Assembly (NCBI RefSeq): GCF_000747525.1
Contig: NZ_CP009278.1
Location: forward strand, 4,898,001-4,962,000
DNA length: 64,000 nucleotides
DNA from: Sphingobacterium sp. ML3W
GTDB taxonomy: Bacteria > Bacteroidota > Bacteroidia > Sphingobacteriales > Sphingobacteriaceae
Reading direction: 5' to 3'
The first letter of the stretch is position 1. Every line of letters begins with the position of its first letter. This document shows, piece after piece, positions 18,003-28,945 of the stretch. The notes under the pieces were generated by a model. It did not search any database and was not told the origin of the DNA. It saw nothing but the letters and a program-made list of their open reading frames with translations. A program made the position numbers and the translations under genes.

Positions 18003-18370
18003 AAAACAAATTTAAATAATAAAGTCCATAATATATTACAAAGTCAACGTTGATAAAAGAACGAAAAATTTAATGTTTTCATATGGGAACCTCAAAAACT
18101 ACATTTTCTGAATGAAGACACGTAACAACTTAAATTTTCGAGAATTAATAGTTTTTGGAAATTTGGGCGGTCATTTCAAACTTATTTGCCTATCTTATTA
18201 TTTATAAATACCCCCCCCCTTTGGCAAAGAGGGTTATTTCACTTGATTATATTCTACCTACAATAGTAAATAATGGGGCTTCACATTTGAAGTCCCTTTT
18301 TGGATAAAAGAGGTTTGACCATAGGATTCCACCTCCAGATTCACGAATTGGTATTGCATACTGAATTATT
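18003..18370. other. Gap with C9 tract and orphan terminator
   Basis: No gene is visible. There is a run of nine C (18211-18219). A hairpin with U-run (18275-18301) shows that a + strand transcription unit once ended here, but nothing intact lies upstream on that strand, so a cassette gene was probably lost. Confidence 0.5.
18275..18301 (+). terminator. Orphan intrinsic terminator
   Basis: GGGGCTTCA pairs with TGAAGTCCC over a short loop and is followed by TTTTT. There is no + strand gene upstream of it. Confidence 0.6.
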
Positions 18371-18591
18371 CAAGCCAGCTCTTCGAATAGTTAATGATAA
18401 ATAAGATTTGGTTTTGATCGGCATCATAGATTATCCGCAGACTTTAGGTTCTAACTTTAACCAAGTAACACAGTGACAAGTAACGCAGTAACGATCAGTC
18501 TAACTTACTCACCTACTAACATTAAGAAATGACGACCGTCCTGTAATAGGATTACCTAAGCCAGCTGATGGAGATGAAAGTGAGGGATAAG
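18371..18591 (+). repeat. Island repeat, copy B
   Basis: It is nearly complete. It has the left end (CAGCTCTTCGAATAGTTAAT), the core block with ATTATCCGCAGACTTTAGG, one 49-bp unit, and a right block that reads DRPVIGLPKPADGDESEG and stop. It lies directly before the DUF1016 gene leader. Confidence 0.9.
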
Positions 18592-18669
18592 GTATATTCA
18601 TACTTTTTTCAGTATCTTAGATATTGAGAACCAATTATATCACAAATTTCAAATCACAAATAGTGTAGA

Positions 18670-19701
18670 ATGAACATCAATACAAATTCTTATAAAAAAT
18701 GGCTAGAAGAAATTAAGTTAAAAATAAAAACAACTCAACTTAAGGTCGCTATTAGCGCCAACTCCCAATTAATAGAACTTTATTGGAATCTAGCATCTGA
18801 CATTATAAGAAAACAAGTTGAATCAAATTGGGGTGATGCAATTTTAGAATAATTGTCTATTGATTTAAAACTGAATTTCCCAAATATTAATGGTTTTTCC
18901 AGACGAAATCTTTATGCTATACGTCAATGGTATTTATTCTACAATCAACTATATGACTTTGTGCCACAACCTGTGGCACAAATCCCATGGGGACATAATC
19001 GACTTATTATAAGTAAAATAAAAAATATTGAAACAGCTATATTCTATTGCAGAGCTATAGTCGAAAATGGATGGACAAGGGACAATCTTGAATTAGCTAT
19101 AAAAAATAACTACTACGAAGCAAAAGGTAAATCTATCACAAACTTTGAACGTACATTACCGCAACATCAATCCGGGTTAGCAATAGAAACATTAAAAAAT
19201 CCCTACAATTTTGATTTCCTTGGACTAGAACAGTACGCACTAGAAAGGGAGGTAGAAGGTGCAATGATGGAACACATAACGCAATTTTTAATTGAACTCG
19301 GTAAAGGATTTTCATTTGTAGGTCGTCAATACCAAATAATAGTAAATGATAATGAATATTACATAGATCTTCTTTTTTATCACTTACAATTGCGGTCATT
19401 TATAGTTATTGAACTAAAATCTGGAAAGTTTAAGCCAGAATATGCCGGAAAACTTAATTTTTATTTATCAGCTATAGATAGCCAACTAAAGCATTCATCC
19501 GACAATCCTTCTATAGGTCTCATATTATGTAAGGATAAAGATAAAGTTGAAGCAGAATACGCACTCAGAGATATTAACAAACCCATTGGCATCAGTGAAT
19601 ACATACTAACACAAGCATTACCAAAAGATTTTCAAAGTAAGTTACCAACTGTCGAACAATTAGAAAACCAGCTAGGCGAGGATTTAAATACCGTTGATTA
19701 A
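18670..19701 (+). pseudogene. DUF1016 (YhcG-type) PDDEXK nuclease, nonsense codon
   Basis: One frame runs through 18670-19701 with a single in-frame TAA at 18850-18852; the neighbouring codons (GDAILE, stop, LSIDLKLNFP) fit the family if that codon was CAA (Gln). The N-terminal DUF1016 helical domain includes WNLASDIIRKQ and GFSRRNLYAIRQWYLFY. The C-terminal PDDEXK nuclease core has DLLFYH followed by VIELKSG. These proteins bind DNA or RNA structures and take part in genome defence or recombination. With the stop, a 60-residue and a 282-residue product are possible. A perfect palindrome lies inside the gene. Confidence 0.85.
18958..18982. repeat. Perfect palindrome inside DUF1016 gene
   Basis: TTTGTGCCACA and TGTGGCACAAA are exact reverse complements separated by ACC. 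The decayed copy at 58.4 kb has the same site with one changed base in the right arm. Confidence 0.95.
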
Positions 19702-19738
19702 GCAGATGAGCATGAAGATTTTGATTCTAACAATAGCC

Positions 19739-19922
19739 TCAGCCAACTCTTCAAATAATTCTTGATGCGTAAAGTCTGTTTAATATCGGCATCATGGATT
19801 GTCCGCAGACTTTTAGGTTCTAACTTACTCACCTAATAACCTGATAACGTTTAAAAATGGCGAGCGTCCAGTAATTGGCTTATTACCTCAACCAGATGCG
19901 GGAGACGAGTCTAAAGGTTAAG
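19739..19922 (+). repeat. Island repeat, copy C
   Basis: The left end and core block are present, but the 49-bp unit is deleted, apparently between the two CTAACTT steps. The right block is the best preserved outside genes: KNGERPVIGLLPQPDAGDE, then SKG and stop. Confidence 0.9.
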
Positions 19923-19979
19923 ATATATCATTACTTTTTAATTATCTTAGATATTGAAAACCAATATATTTAACCAATT

Positions 19980-20561
19980 ATGGCGAAACAAGAAACGCTG
20001 TCAATACTACCCGAGGAGGTGGTCATGAATAAAATATATGTATTCCGTGGATACAAAGTAATGCTGGATAGTGATCTCGCAGAATTATATGGTATTGAAA
20101 CTAAGGTCTTAAAGCAAGCAGTACGAAGAAATATAACCCGTTTCCCTGATGATTTTATGTTTGAGTTATTAGAAAATGAATATGAACTTTTGAGGTCACA
20201 AATTGTGACCTCAAAAGCAGATAATAGAGGTGGTAGTCGATATTTGCCAATGATGTTCACAGAACAGGGAGTCGCAATGCTATCTTCCGTATTAAAAAGC
20301 GACATCGCTATCAAAATAAACATACAGATAATGCGGGTATTTACGCGAATGCGCCAATTATTAACGGATAACACGGATCTCCGTCTTGAAATCGCTGAAA
20401 TAAAAAATGCTGTCGAAAAAATTTCTAGAAAACAAGATGGTCAAGATAAAAATATGGAGCTTGTATTCGAATACATTGACCGTCTCCAAGATAAAATAGA
20501 AGAACTGATACCTGCTGAAAGAAAAAGAATAGGATTTGATGTAGGGAGTAAAACAGAATAG
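19980..20561 (+). CDS. ORF6N-domain protein
   Basis: This 193-residue DNA-binding-type protein has the N-terminal ORF6N domain: YVFRGYKVMLDSDLAELYGI, then KQAVRRNITRFPDDFMF and MMFTEQGVAMLSSVL. A C-terminal charged coiled-coil segment follows (about residues 135-180). ORF6N and related KilA-type domains occur in phage antirepressors and accessory islands. A palindrome of 31 bp sits in the frame at the codons LLRSQIVTSK. The last codons (GAA TAG) are the same as the left edge of repeat copy D, so the gene end is built from the repeat. Confidence 0.85.
   Translation: MAKQETLSILPEEVVMNKIYVFRGYKVMLDSDLAELYGIETKVLKQAVRRNITRFPDDFMFELLENEYELLRSQIVTSKADNRGGSRYLPMMFTEQGVAMLSSVLKSDIAIKINIQIMRVFTRMRQLLTDNTDLRLEIAEIKNAVEKISRKQDGQDKNMELVFEYIDRLQDKIEELIPAERKRIGFDVGSKTE
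20187..20217. repeat. Perfect palindrome inside ORF6N gene
   Basis: CTTTTGAGGTCACAA and TTGTGACCTCAAAAG are exact reverse complements around one A. Arms are 15 bp, all within coding sequence. Confidence 0.97.
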
Positions 20562-20888
20562 CTCATGATGGATAGATTTGTTTTTTATCGGCATCATGGA
20601 ATACCCGCAGACTTTAGGTTTAAACAAGTAACACAGTGACACAGTGACGCAGTAACGATTAGTTTAACTTACTCACCTAACAACCTGACGAGTAACGCAG
20701 TGACGAATAACGAATAGTCTAACGTTTTAACCTAACAAGTAACACAGTGACGAGTAACGCAGTAACGATCAGTCTAACTTTAAAAAAGTAACACAGTGAC
20801 AAGTAACGCAGTAACGATAAGTCTAACTTTTAAATAAGTGACGCTCTGACAAGTGACGCGGTAACGATTAGTCTAACTTTTAAATAAG
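20553..20888 (+). repeat. Island repeat, copy D, expanded
   Basis: The left end overlaps the stop of the ORF6N gene. The middle is expanded into about four 49-bp units (GTAACACAGTGAC...AGTAACGCAGTAACG...CAGTCTAACTT). The right block encoding the ERPVIG peptide is missing. Confidence 0.85.
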
Positions 20889-20958
20889 CGACAGAAGGGA
20901 GCAAATCATTACATTTTTCACTATCTTAGACACTGAAAACCAATAGAATAAATCAATT

Positions 20959-21099
20959 ATGGCGAAAGAAAATGCGCTATCTGTACTACACGAAGAGGTC
21001 ATCATGAATAAAATATATGTATTCCGAGGGCATAAAGTAATGCTAGATAGTGATCTCGCAGAATTATACGGCATTGAAACTAAGGTTTGGAGTTGCTAA
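20959..21099 (+). pseudogene. ORF6N gene, second copy, truncated
   Basis: The first 43 codons (from MAKENAL to LYGIETKV) match the ORF6N gene about 1 kb upstream, including an identical stretch at IETKV. The match ends abruptly at about 21087, where transposon sequence begins, and the frame stops after WSC. The upstream leader is also shared with the first copy, so a whole unit was duplicated and then broken. Confidence 0.85.
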
Positions 21100-21345
21100 C
21101 TTAGTCGGCAGTGTAAGTTAAGAACAATAAATATCTTGATTTTGAAACGATGGCTAAAATCCGTAAAAAACACGATCGCACCTTTAAAGAACGTGCAGTG
21201 GCGTTAAGTAAAGACAGGAAAAACATTTCTATGAGATTGAAATACAATACATACAACCGGGAAAGCCTGCTCAAAATGCTTATATCGAGCGACTGAATCG
21301 AACATTCAGGGCGGATGTATTGGATGCCTATTTGTTTGGTTCAAT
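21088..21345 (+). mobile_element. IS3-family element, internally deleted remnant
   Basis: After the break in the ORF6N copy, an ATG at 21150 starts MAKIRKKHDRTFKERAVALS, the beginning of an IS3-type OrfA. It runs directly into the end of an OrfB integrase core (QPGKPAQNAYIERLNRTF), which carries the final catalytic Glu. Everything between is deleted. The left end probably starts at TGGAGTTGCTAAC; no right end is visible. Confidence 0.75.
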
Positions 21346-21690
<345 letters not shown>

Positions 21691-21979
21691 ATCTGAAATT
21701 TTATAGAACCAACAGTAATAACTATAAAAAAATTGTCAAGATGCGCTACACAGTGAGCTTACGCATAAGTTCATAAATAATGATTAGACAGCGATTGTCG
21801 TATTTGAATAGATAGAAACCTGGTATAACCGAAAAAGAATGCATTCTGCACTTAGATACGCGTTCCGTGAGGAAGTTTGGAAGAAAACTGAATCAACTAA
21901 ATATTACAGCTTAACGCAAGATCGATTCTAATTGTTGTAATTCCAGTAGAATCTGTAAGTTTTTTTCACGACGACACTA

Positions 21980-24900
21980 TCACATTTTAACGTAATCCGT
22001 CGGTAACATTCCAAATTGCTTCGAAAAACATTTTGTAAAATACGATGGTGAACCAAATCCAACGAGATAACCAATCTCCGTCACACGATACTTACCTTCT
22101 TTTAAGAATATACACGCTTTCTTCAGTCTAGTCACTTTAATAAAATCATTAGGTGTCATCCCTGTTATAGCCTTTACTTTCGAAAATAAGGAAGTACGGC
22201 TCATGGCCATTTCCGACGCTAGCTTTTCTATTGAAAACGCAGAATCATCAAGATTTTCATTGATAATAGCCAAACAGCGTTCAATAAATTCTTCGTCCAT
22301 TTTATTATGTGTCGTGACCTTTGCTTCTAAATTTGGCGTAGATGCATATCTTTTCTTTAATTCCTCCCGCTTGTCAAGCAGATTCTTAAGTTGTGCTTTA
22401 AGCTGGAATGGAGAAAATGGCTTTTCTACATAAGCATCAGTACCAATCTCCAATCCTTCTAATTTTGTTTCAATATCATGCTTTGCCGAGAGTAGTACGA
22501 TAGGAATATGTGATATTTCAATATCACGCTTGATCTGACGGCATAATTCAAGCCCATCCATATCTTCCATCATAATATCACTAACGATTAGATCAATTGT
22601 CTCGCCCCTGAGGATCTCTAAGGCGCTTGGTCCATTCACTGCTATAATGACAAGATACTCCTCTTCCAAGATTTTGCGAAGAAACTCAAGCACTTCAATA
22701 TTATCATCCACAACCAGAACTGTCCTTTTGTTGTTGCCAATCGTCATCTGATCTGCCTCGTAATCCCCCTCAATATGCTTGCTGACTTCTTCCGGTATCC
22801 CAGAATGTAAACCTAAAGGTTGTGCTATATCGAGTTTTTTATCCCATTGCTCTTTTCTCGTCGGAATCTTCACCAAAAATTTTGTGCCCGGTTTTTGCTC
22901 TTTTCGATCCAAAACAACGATCTCTCCACCTAACATTTCGATCAAGCTCTTTGTCAGATGTAAACCGACTCCTATACCGCTATTAAACACACTCCCATTC
23001 TCGCCTACTTGGTAAAAAGCTTTAAAAATATTTTCCCGTTCTGAATGTCCGATCCCTTTTCCATCATCTTCTATCGAAATTATTGTCCAACCATTTTCCT
23101 CATAAGCAGATAACAAAACTTTTTGTCGTGCAAATTTCAACGCATTGGAGATCAAATTGCTAAATATCTTAATTAAAGCCTCCTTATCTGCATATAGATG
23201 TAGATGATCAGTACCCGCACAAATCTCAAGGTCAACATTACTTTGCTTAGCGGCAATTTTAAACATAGACCTGACTTCATCCAGCAATTGTTTCAGATCG
23301 ATAAAAGAATAAGTAAGCCTATAATTACCCGTATCGACCTTTCGAAAATCTAGTAATTGTGTAATTAATGAATAGAGTCTTCTATAATTGAGTTGGACAA
23401 TGGAAAGATATTCACCATAACTATCTCTAATTTCCTTAGATTTTGAAATATATTCAATAGGACCTATGATCAAACTTAAAGGTGTCCTAATCTCATGGGC
23501 TATATTTGTAAAAAACTCAAGTTTGGAATCGTAAATCTGTCTCTCTGCATCTAATTCAACTTTCTTAATCTGCGCATTATGTCTCTCTTCAGACCTATTC
23601 AGCAGATATCTGATAAGAAAAATAATCAAGGCTATTAATAAAATGATATATATGATAATTGCTGGTTTTGACTTTAAAAAATGAGGATGGACTTTAATGT
23701 CAAGCTGAAAATTTCGATCTGCCCATACATGATCACTGTTGGTACTCTTTAATAAAAGTTTATACTTACCGGAAGGAAGGTTGGTAAATGTAATGGAATT
23801 TGCGCTACTCTTTACTTCATGCCATTCCTCATCAAAACCTTCCAGTTTATATTTGTACATAGTCTGTGAAGGGTCTACATAACTCAGTGAGGCAAACTCT
23901 ACAGAAATAGTAGACTGATTGTAAGCAAGATCTAAAGAGCTAATTAATCCAATAGGTTTACTTATTGGGCTGCCAAAAAATTGTGGTGATACCACTTTAT
24001 TATTTATGGACAAACTCGTAATGACAACTGGCGGGACATACTTATTTTCAACGAGCTTGTTTGGGGAAAATTGACAAAATCCATTAGCCGTCCCAAACAT
24101 AAGCCTCCCTGCACTCGATAAACAAAAGGACTGAGAAGTAAATTGTTCATTAAACAAACCGTTTGATTTCGTATATAATTTGATATTCTTTCCATTATTA
24201 TCCACACATACTAAACCCTTATTCGTTGCCACCCAAAGCATATTACCATCTGGCACAATAGAGGATATAATCTGATTAAGAAGATTCAGCTGTTCATATC
24301 GAATAAAACTATCATTCTTTTTGTCATATCTACAGAGTCCATAACCGTTAGACCCAACCCAGATATTCCCGTTTGCATCAGACGTTAATGATGTTAATGC
24401 ATTCCGTATTAAACTTGACTTATTTACAGGATCAAATTCGTACTTCTTATAGGTCTTCTCTTTTACATTATATTTATAGAGACCTTTATTATTTGTAGCT
24501 ATCCAAATATTATTATCCGAATCCTCTGCAAAAGCTACAACGAGATATTCTGGTTCCAAGCGCACAAAATTATCTTGTTCGCGATTATAATAACAGACTC
24601 CACTTCCAGTACCAATATAGATCCTCCCATTACTACTTCTAAATAAGGAGAATACACGGGAAGAGGGTATCGAATTCGGATCATTCGGATCATGAAGATA
24701 TGATTTAACAGCTTTAGTGTTAAGATCAATTATTTCCAAGCCTCGCTCATAGGTCGCGGCAAAGAGCTTATTATTTTCCTGCAAGAGATCATGGATACAG
24801 TAATAGGTCGCGTTTATATCACTTGCAGAACGATAAGGCACAATCTTTTCTGTCTTTGGATCAAAAGAATGAATTCCATTATCATCTGTGCCGATAAGAA

Positions 24901-26074
24901 ACTGTCCGTTATCCAATTCTAAGATACTATTCACAACTTTTCCTAAACCAAGAGAATTTTTAAGTTCATAATGTTTAAAGTTATTTTGCACTGGCGGTAA
25001 ATATGCTAATCCATCGAAATAGGATCCCAACCATAAACCTCCTTCGCGGTCCTTGAATATGTCATAAATAAACTTATTGTTTGAAAAAGATAAGTCGGAA
25101 TTATTCACACTTGAATATTGAAGATTTCCTTCAATATTATCATAAATCCCGACACCATTATCTGAGCTTACAATAATTTTTCCGGGCTGATACTCCCGCA
25201 TTCCCTGAATATGGTATAATAAAGTATTCTGTCCAGAGGGAGGGTAATGCAAAAAGGTTGAGGTGGACTTATCAAAACGGTCAATTCCCTGCTGAAAAGT
25301 ACCAATCCATAAGTAACCATAACTGTCTTCAAAAATCTTCTGAATTGAATTATCAGAAAGGCTTGTAGGAGATGCTGTTTTCTTAAAATGACTAAAACTA
25401 TTGCTCTCTTTTGAATACCGACTTAAACCTTGGCTATAAGTTCCAATCCAGATATTTCCTTCACTATCTTCACATAATGAGATAATACGATCTTCCGGAA
25501 CAGTATTATTATTTAAGATATTATGCGTATACCTAAGTAGTTTTTTCTCTTTTGATAAATAACGAAATAAACCGTCTGTAGATGTACCTATCCAGATATC
25601 ACCTGCTTTGTCCTGGATGATTGTCAATACACGTCCATTGATTGATTCCCCTTTAGCCGTCTTCACTACAAGTTTTTGAAAGGTGTCCGAATAGGGATCA
25701 TAGATATCAACCCCATTGTCGAGTGCAATCCATAACCTTTCATCAGAGGCAATAAGTAGATCCATCACACTATTGCTGGAAATACAATTGGAAGACTTAC
25801 TGTCATATCTGAAATTTCTAAAGCGGGTTCCGTCAAATCTATTGAGACCATCGTTGGTCCCAACCCAAATAAAGCCTACGGAATCTTGTACAATGCTATA
25901 TACCCTATTAGACGACAACCCTTGATCCATCGTATAATTACGCTTGTTAACCTGACTTCTAGACTGAGCTAAAACATGATAAAAAAGAAATGTCTTTACA
26001 AGAATTCCAAACAGAAAAACAATCTTTAAATTTTTCATTACTTTATTAACTAATTTAAACATTGTAAATTTCAT
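21980..26074 (-). CDS. Hybrid two-component sensor/regulator (HTCC)
   Basis: This 1364-residue protein combines a sensor and a transcription factor. An N-terminal signal/anchor is followed by two seven-bladed propeller halves (repeated G-x-I/L-W-I/V-G-T motifs), a Y_Y_Y domain and a membrane helix near residues 800-825. Next come a histidine kinase with AHEIRTPLSLIIGP (His near 861), an ATPase domain (DDGKGIG), a receiver with VSDIMMEDMDG (Asp near 1166), and a C-terminal AraC helix-turn-helix (from about 1260, ending FGMLPTDYV). It would sense a glycan breakdown product in the periplasm and activate the adjacent GH20 gene and the leftward enzyme operons. It is divergent from GH20. Confidence 0.95.
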   Translation of the reverse strand: MKFTMFKLVNKVMKNLKIVFLFGILVKTFLFYHVLAQSRSQVNKRNYTMDQGLSSNRVYSIVQDSVGFIWVGTNDGLNRFDGTRFRNFRYDSKSSNCISSNSVMDLLIASDERLWIALDNGVDIYDPYSDTFQKLVVKTAKGESINGRVLTIIQDKAGDIWIGTSTDGLFRYLSKEKKLLRYTHNILNNNTVPEDRIISLCEDSEGNIWIGTYSQGLSRYSKESNSFSHFKKTASPTSLSDNSIQKIFEDSYGYLWIGTFQQGIDRFDKSTSTFLHYPPSGQNTLLYHIQGMREYQPGKIIVSSDNGVGIYDNIEGNLQYSSVNNSDLSFSNNKFIYDIFKDREGGLWLGSYFDGLAYLPPVQNNFKHYELKNSLGLGKVVNSILELDNGQFLIGTDDNGIHSFDPKTEKIVPYRSASDINATYYCIHDLLQENNKLFAATYERGLEIIDLNTKAVKSYLHDPNDPNSIPSSRVFSLFRSSNGRIYIGTGSGVCYYNREQDNFVRLEPEYLVVAFAEDSDNNIWIATNNKGLYKYNVKEKTYKKYEFDPVNKSSLIRNALTSLTSDANGNIWVGSNGYGLCRYDKKNDSFIRYEQLNLLNQIISSIVPDGNMLWVATNKGLVCVDNNGKNIKLYTKSNGLFNEQFTSQSFCLSSAGRLMFGTANGFCQFSPNKLVENKYVPPVVITSLSINNKVVSPQFFGSPISKPIGLISSLDLAYNQSTISVEFASLSYVDPSQTMYKYKLEGFDEEWHEVKSSANSITFTNLPSGKYKLLLKSTNSDHVWADRNFQLDIKVHPHFLKSKPAIIIYIILLIALIIFLIRYLLNRSEERHNAQIKKVELDAERQIYDSKLEFFTNIAHEIRTPLSLIIGPIEYISKSKEIRDSYGEYLSIVQLNYRRLYSLITQLLDFRKVDTGNYRLTYSFIDLKQLLDEVRSMFKIAAKQSNVDLEICAGTDHLHLYADKEALIKIFSNLISNALKFARQKVLLSAYEENGWTIISIEDDGKGIGHSERENIFKAFYQVGENGSVFNSGIGVGLHLTKSLIEMLGGEIVVLDRKEQKPGTKFLVKIPTRKEQWDKKLDIAQPLGLHSGIPEEVSKHIEGDYEADQMTIGNNKRTVLVVDDNIEVLEFLRKILEEEYLVIIAVNGPSALEILRGETIDLIVSDIMMEDMDGLELCRQIKRDIEISHIPIVLLSAKHDIETKLEGLEIGTDAYVEKPFSPFQLKAQLKNLLDKREELKKRYASTPNLEAKVTTHNKMDEEFIERCLAIINENLDDSAFSIEKLASEMAMSRTSLFSKVKAITGMTPNDFIKVTRLKKACIFLKEGKYRVTEIGYLVGFGSPSYFTKCFSKQFGMLPTDYVKM

Positions 26075-26418
26075 CTTTTAAATTCCCTAAGCATGCAATA
26101 TTAATTTTTAACATCTATATTTCAAATTTAAAAATATAGAGATACTCCAAACCTCCTGGATATTACTTTCATTATATCAATCAAATAACAAATTTAAAAT
26201 TGCATAATTGGGCGGCACAATTGATTTTCTTTTGTTATCCCTATGATGTCGGTTTAAAACACAATAATCAGCAATTTAAAAACTCCTCACTAATAAAATC
26301 GTTCAAAAAAATCCCAATCCCGTACAAAACATCAATTAATCCCATCAATATGCTTAAATATTAAAATATGTACAATCGAATCATCGAAAATTTATATTGA
26401 ACGATCCTTCTATATTTT

Positions 26419-26431
26419 TGTACGATTGTAT
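26419..26431 (+). promoter_or_regulatory. Probable HTCC operator before GH20
   Basis: TGTACGATTGTA is close to the TGTACGATTTTAC motif in front of three operons of the locus, in the same orientation to the gene. A weaker TTTAC lies 19 bp on, and a -7-like CTAATTTG follows at 26473-26480. The spacing is about 3 bp shorter than at the other sites. Confidence 0.5.
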
Positions 26432-26499
26432 TAAACCTTTACTATCCGTTTTAATAACTTACTATAATAAATCTAATTTGAAAAACCCAATTTTTTATT

Positions 26500-28623
26500 A
26501 TGAAAAGACCATTATTATTTATTATCCCATTTTTTTTATTTGGATGTGCGAGTGTTCCTGCTTATAAACATGTTAATATAATTCCTCGACCTTTGGACAT
26601 CGAATATCACAAAGGCTTTAAAAAAGTTGATTCGAGCGAACTTTTTTCAAAAACAAAAAAATCAATAGTGTCATATGAGCTCAGCAATGAATTTTCTGAT
26701 CTAGGGGACGAGGGATATATATTGGACGTAACTTCAAAAGACATATCAATAAAAGCTAAAACAAAAATTGGTTTATTTTATGGCGATATAACACTTCGCC
26801 AATTATACACTTCTAAAGGGCTTCCAAAAGTAAAAATAAAAGATAAGCCAAGATTTCCATACCGAGGTATACTGTTAGACGTTTCAAGGCATTTTTTTAG
26901 TAAGGAAGAAATAAAGGAATTGATTGACCTTATGTCCTATTACAAATTAAACACTTTACAATGGCATTTAACAGATGATGGAGGATGGCGAATTGAAATA
27001 GATGCTTACCCTAAACTTACACAACTAGGATCACATAGAACTGACAAAATCTGGCAAAACTGGTGGAAAAACGGAGGTAAATTCACTGAAATGAGTGCAT
27101 CAAACGCGCACGGCGGTTATTATTCAAAAAATGATGTTAAGGAAATTATTTCATATGCTTCTAGCAAAGCCATAAATATAGTTCCAGAAATCGAGTTCCC
27201 TGGACATTCCCGAGCAGTGTTCGCAGCATATCCGGAATTATGTTGCAGTGGAATACCTTATACAAATAATGCTTTCTGCCCAGGAAATGAGAGTACCTAT
27301 ATTTTTATGGATAAAGTATTGAACGAAGTAATGGATCTTTTTCCTTCAAAAATTATCCATATAGGCGGTGATGAAACAAACATGACAGCTTGGAAGAGTT
27401 GCCCAAAGTGTCAGAGCCTTATGAAAATCGAAAACATGAAAGAATTTCATGAATTGCATAATTACATCGTCAAAAGAGCAGAAACCGTATTAAATAACAG
27501 AGGACGTAGACTAGCTGGATGGGACGAAATAATTGATAAAAAGTTAAATAAAACTTCGATTATTACATCATGGCAAGGAGACGAATTTGGGACTAGAGCG
27601 ATGGAACAAGGATATGATGTAATATTTGCACCGTTGCATTATCTATATCTTGACTACTTCCAATCGTCACCTAATACACAACCTCTTGCACATGATGGAT
27701 ACACAACATTAAAAAAGGTATATAGTTATAATCCGCCTGTTAAAGACGATGATTCTCATGCATTAGGTATACAGGCTCAATTATGGACCGAATGGATATC
27801 AGATATGCCCCAGTTAGAATATATGGCATTTCCACGAACACTAGCTGTTTCTGAAGTTGGATGGAGTGTAAAACAAAACCGTGATTGGACAGATTTTAAT
27901 AGAAGATTGCCATATCAATTAAAATATCTAAAAAATAGAGGTATAAATACATACAATCCTACCGGAAATATTGATTTCGATATCAGAACCGATTCATTAA
28001 ATAAAAACGCAGTAGTTTCTTTAGAAAATGAAGAAGAAAGTTTAGCTATAAAATATACAACAGACGGTAGCATGCCGAACAAAAAAAGCAAAAATTATGA
28101 AAAGCCCTTTATCATAACTGATAGTTTAAATTTGACAGCAGCTTCGTTCAAAAATGATTCTACCATAGGGGAAGTGTTTAAACAAAATTTCTACTATCAC
28201 AATGCTATAGGTAAAAATATCAAAAGTTCACTAAATAGTAATAATCTAAATTTGCTTATAGATGGACAGTTAGGAGGAAAAACATATTTAGATGAAAAAT
28301 GGTTAAATTTTTCTGGCGATCAAGAATTTTTAATCGACTTAAAAAATACATTTACAATTCATATGATCAGTTCTCGATGGATGCAACTCTACGCTGGAGC
28401 TAGACGCAGCTTTCCAGACAAAATCGAAATTTATTACTCGTTAGATGGGAAAAAATTTGAACTAGCTGATAGCATTGTTAATAAAAATTCTGATGATATA
28501 AATAACAGTATTCTAAAAATCAATAGTTATTCTGCTAAAGGCTCATGGAATGCAAGATTTATATTGTTAAAAGTATTTTCTAAAAGAGGTGGAATGTCAT
28601 TGGATGAAATTTGCATTTTTTGA
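26500..28623 (+). CDS. GH20 beta-N-acetylhexosaminidase, lipoprotein
   Basis: This 707-residue enzyme removes terminal GlcNAc or GalNAc from glycans. The lipobox FGC in the signal peptide (MKRPLLFIIPFFLFGC) anchors it in a membrane, probably facing the periplasm or cell surface. A GH20b-type domain leads into the catalytic barrel. This has QWHLTDDGGWRIE, the acid/base pair in IHIGGDETN (about residues 287-292) and SWQGDEFG. A CHB_HEX_C-like beta domain (about 510-560) and an F5/8-type discoidin region (about 590-707) follow. It is transcribed divergently from the HTCC gene and ends at an intrinsic terminator. Confidence 0.95.
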   Translation: MKRPLLFIIPFFLFGCASVPAYKHVNIIPRPLDIEYHKGFKKVDSSELFSKTKKSIVSYELSNEFSDLGDEGYILDVTSKDISIKAKTKIGLFYGDITLRQLYTSKGLPKVKIKDKPRFPYRGILLDVSRHFFSKEEIKELIDLMSYYKLNTLQWHLTDDGGWRIEIDAYPKLTQLGSHRTDKIWQNWWKNGGKFTEMSASNAHGGYYSKNDVKEIISYASSKAINIVPEIEFPGHSRAVFAAYPELCCSGIPYTNNAFCPGNESTYIFMDKVLNEVMDLFPSKIIHIGGDETNMTAWKSCPKCQSLMKIENMKEFHELHNYIVKRAETVLNNRGRRLAGWDEIIDKKLNKTSIITSWQGDEFGTRAMEQGYDVIFAPLHYLYLDYFQSSPNTQPLAHDGYTTLKKVYSYNPPVKDDDSHALGIQAQLWTEWISDMPQLEYMAFPRTLAVSEVGWSVKQNRDWTDFNRRLPYQLKYLKNRGINTYNPTGNIDFDIRTDSLNKNAVVSLENEEESLAIKYTTDGSMPNKKSKNYEKPFIITDSLNLTAASFKNDSTIGEVFKQNFYYHNAIGKNIKSSLNSNNLNLLIDGQLGGKTYLDEKWLNFSGDQEFLIDLKNTFTIHMISSRWMQLYAGARRSFPDKIEIYYSLDGKKFELADSIVNKNSDDINNSILKINSYSAKGSWNARFILLKVFSKRGGMSLDEICIF

Positions 28624-28687
28624 TTTAAACATCGTAATGATTAGAAAAGACAACATAAAGTTATAGTCTGAAATTTTATCCATCAAA

Positions 28688-28711
28688 AGGGCAGTCCAAC
28701 TGGACCGCCCT
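28688..28711 (+). terminator. Intrinsic terminator after GH20
   Basis: AGGGCaGTCC pairs with GGACcGCCCT across AACT, followed by TATTTTATTC. Confidence 0.8.
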
Positions 28712-28945
28712 ATTTTATTCAATTTAATATATGCTTTACATGTCATTTCAAATATTTGACTGCAAAAAGGGGGTATTACTTTAGGCTCCTCTTTAATAAA
28801 AAAAAAATAAGTGTTCTAGAGTTAACAACCCGTTACTTCGAATATTCAGTTAAAATACTATTCAATTGTACCAATATAAGCTTACTGGCATCTCTCGCTA
28901 ATTTATATAAACGAGTGCTATCATAAAAATCCCAATGCGCTAAGG

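Noticed and set aside
21150..21345. Intact IS3 element with programmed frameshift
   Set aside because: Only the first codons of OrfA and the last part of OrfB remain, joined by an internal deletion; this is not a slippage site.
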